Assembly (NCBI RefSeq): GCF_000757425.2
Contig: NZ_JPKR02000003.1
Span: 930,001-994,000, forward strand
Source: Tatumella morbirosei
GTDB taxonomy: Bacteria > Pseudomonadota > Gammaproteobacteria > Enterobacterales > Enterobacteriaceae
Direction: 5' to 3'
DNA: 64,000 nucleotides
The notes under the pieces were generated by a model that was given only the letters and a program-made list of their open reading frames with translations, searched no databases and had not been told where the DNA came from. Below are positions 63,967 through 64,000 of the stretch, piece after piece (position 1 is the stretch's first letter; each line of letters begins with the position of its first letter). The position numbers and the translations under genes were made by a program.

Positions 63967-64000
63967 TTATAGTGCTCCGCAAAAATTTAAGCCGCAACAA

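Overview
The window is chromosomal DNA of an enterobacterium (Enterobacterales). Almost every gene is a close match to an E. coli K-12 gene, and the order follows the E. coli 45-49 min region: udk-dcd-asmA, yegD, mdtABCD-baeSR, yegQ-cyaR, yegS, thiMD, mrp-metG, cdd-sanA, mglBAC, yeiB-folE-yeiG-lysP-yeiE-yeiH-nfo and fruBKA. Several features depart from E. coli: galF and galE sit together beside a surface-polysaccharide cluster, dbpA, ahpCF and maeA are interleaved, and galS is missing. This suggests an Erwiniaceae-type lineage (Erwinia/Pantoea/Tatumella group). That placement is inference, because no rRNA or other marker is present.

Layout. 1-3948: AT-rich O-antigen cluster on the minus strand (wzm-wzt-wbbM-glf, the last cut by the window edge), opened by a JUMPstart/ops element. 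The gene order matches the Klebsiella D-galactan I (O2a) cluster. 4015-9412: galE, galF, asmA, dcd, udk, all minus. 9670-11723: a PAP2-type membrane phosphatase and the Hsp70-like yegD, which has a hairpin over its ribosome-binding site. 11902-22822: mdtA-mdtB-mdtC-mdtD-baeS-baeR, six genes each overlapping the next by 4 nt, forming a multidrug efflux system with its own envelope-stress two-component regulator. 22962-24480: yegQ (trhP) and the CRP-dependent small RNA CyaR. 24738-26536: an unrecognised membrane protein and lipid kinase yegS. 26537-28263: thiMD under a TPP riboswitch.

28633-31715: a TonB-dependent siderophore receptor with a Fur box, followed by about 950 bp of AT-rich, largely gene-free DNA that holds an 11-bp dyad and one possible small ORF. 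31773-33152: dbpA. 33310-36664: a compact three-gene envelope operon (outer-membrane barrel, Omp85-like barrel, DUF4056-type secreted protein). It has no E. coli counterpart that I recognise and is the best candidate here for an undescribed system. 37038-39336: ahpCF with an OxyR site. 39403-48171: a GNAT acetyltransferase, mrp, metG, cdd, maeA and sanA. 47161-51020: the galactose importer mglBAC with CRP and GalR/GalS-type operator sites. 51213-60015: yeiB, folE, a PtrR-like LysR regulator, yeiG, lysP, yeiE, yeiH and nfo. 60064-63966: the fructose PTS operon fruBKA with two Cra sites.

How the genes connect. GalE/GalF and Glf supply UDP-galactose chemistry to the galactan O-antigen. MglBAC imports galactose. 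BaeSR controls MdtABC. CRP links cyaR, cdd and mgl, Cra governs fru, OxyR governs ahpCF, and Fur governs the receptor. No CRISPR, tRNA, rRNA, IS element or prophage was found.
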